Below are positions 14,251-14,436 of a DNA stretch of 14,436 bases, one piece after another. Made by a program: the position numbers and the translations under genes. This DNA is from an uncultured bacterium (GTDB taxonomy: Bacteria; Bacillota; Clostridia; Oscillospirales; Butyricicoccaceae), in assembly GCA_905215125.1 (NCBI GenBank), contig CAJMOV010000021.1, positions 1-14,436 of the forward strand, read 5' to 3'. The notes below the pieces were generated by a model. The model did no database searches and was not told the origin of the DNA. It worked only from the letters and a program-made list of their open reading frames with translations. Within the stretch, counting starts at the first letter, position 1. Each line of letters starts with the position of its first letter.

Positions 14251-14276
14251 TCAAGGGGGGATCGCTCCCCCCTTGA
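14251..14276 (-). other. Intercistronic hairpin between pnp and the M16 gene
   Basis: A perfect 11-bp inverted repeat (tcaagggggga / tccccccttga) with loop tcgc lies between the pnp stop and the M16 ribosome binding site. On the transcribed (minus) strand it has no T-run, so it is not a standard terminator. A role as an mRNA 3'-end stabiliser or RNase processing site is inference. Confidence 0.75.
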
Positions 14277-14311
14277 CACTTTTGCCCTTATTGTCCCTTG
14301 CGGGATGGCAA

Positions 14312-14436
14312 TTATTCTTTGTTCTTTTCCCGCTCGGCGATTTCGTTGAGCGCGTCCTTACGCGACAGGTTGATACGGCCCTTGTCGTCGATTTCGACCA
14401 CCTTGACCCATGTCTCGTCGCCGATACCCAGCACGT
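14312..14436 (-). CDS. pnp: Polynucleotide phosphorylase, C-terminal end (partial)
   Basis: Only the last 40 residues and TAA are present; the 5' part lies beyond the window. They read as the end of an S1 RNA-binding domain: VLGIGDETWVKVVEIDDKGR followed by INLSRKDAL and a charged tail. This is characteristic of PNPase, the phosphate-dependent 3'-5' exoribonuclease of RNA decay. The downstream M16 peptidase gene supports the call because pnp and an mlpA-type peptidase are neighbours in many Bacillota. S1 domains also occur in other proteins, so the assignment rests on the tail pattern plus this gene order. Confidence 0.85.
   Translation of the reverse strand, partial: VLGIGDETWVKVVEIDDKGRINLSRKDALNEIAEREKNKE

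Noticed and set aside
12925..14349. A 474-codon open frame on the plus strand
   Set aside because: It lies opposite the M16 peptidase and pnp end, whose catalytic motifs are intact; its product is His/Gln/Val-rich low-quality sequence typical of an antisense shadow in GC-rich DNA.
1..14436. Mobile element or defence island
   Set aside because: No transposase, integrase, recombinase, toxin-antitoxin pair, restriction gene or terminal inverted repeats were seen; gene content is mostly core.

Overview
The window looks like chromosomal DNA of a GC-rich, low-mobility Bacillota (Firmicutes), most likely class Clostridia. This rests on strong AGGAGG-type ribosome binding sites, AT-rich intergenic promoters inside GC-rich coding DNA, compact rho-independent terminators, and the gene families: XpaC/TelA, DUF4342 with an OmpR-type two-component system, a CofE-like ligase, and pnp followed by an M16 peptidase. 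I see no insertion sequence, phage gene, tRNA, rRNA or CRISPR array. Taxon placement below class level is not possible by eye.

Layout. 1-160: the last codons of a plus-strand gene and two facing terminators. 163-3389 (minus): a tightly packed four-gene operon of a DUF4342/UBA-like membrane protein, an OmpR-family response regulator, a sensor histidine kinase and a GNAT acetyltransferase, with junctions of 8-nt overlap, 2-nt gap and 4-nt overlap. 3544-4657 (minus): a YfbR-type 5'-deoxynucleotidase and an overlapping three-TM membrane protein. 4895-5737 (plus): an EcsC-like protein, divergent from yfbR. 5780-6580 (minus): proC, sharing a perfect bidirectional terminator with the EcsC-like gene. 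6743-10173 (plus): a four-gene operon xpaC-telA-(LemA-like)-(TPM-domain protein) behind a TTGACA-17-TAAGAT promoter. 10494-11684 (plus): a CofE-like (coenzyme F420-0:L-glutamate ligase family) protein with its own near-consensus promoter. 11766-12260 (minus): a peptide deformylase with variant motifs. 12410-12907 (plus): an anchored Ig-like-fold protein, divergent from the deformylase across an inverted repeat. 12982-14436 (minus): an M16 zinc peptidase behind the 3' end of pnp.

How the genes may work together. Two blocks look like coordinated cell-envelope functions. One is the DUF4342/two-component/GNAT operon, where a small membrane protein made just before the regulator pair may modulate sensing. 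The other is the XpaC-TelA-LemA-TPM block, in which every product but TelA has a predicted membrane segment and the last carries an unusual Arg/Pro/Gly-rich tail. The remainder is housekeeping: proline synthesis, dNMP hydrolysis, N-terminal deformylation, RNA decay and a processing peptidase. I found no convincing new defence or mobile system. The best leads are the XpaC-TelA-LemA-TPM module and its repetitive tail, the DUF4342-TCS-GNAT operon, the variant deformylase with its palindromic control region, and an orphan terminator upstream of the CofE-like gene.
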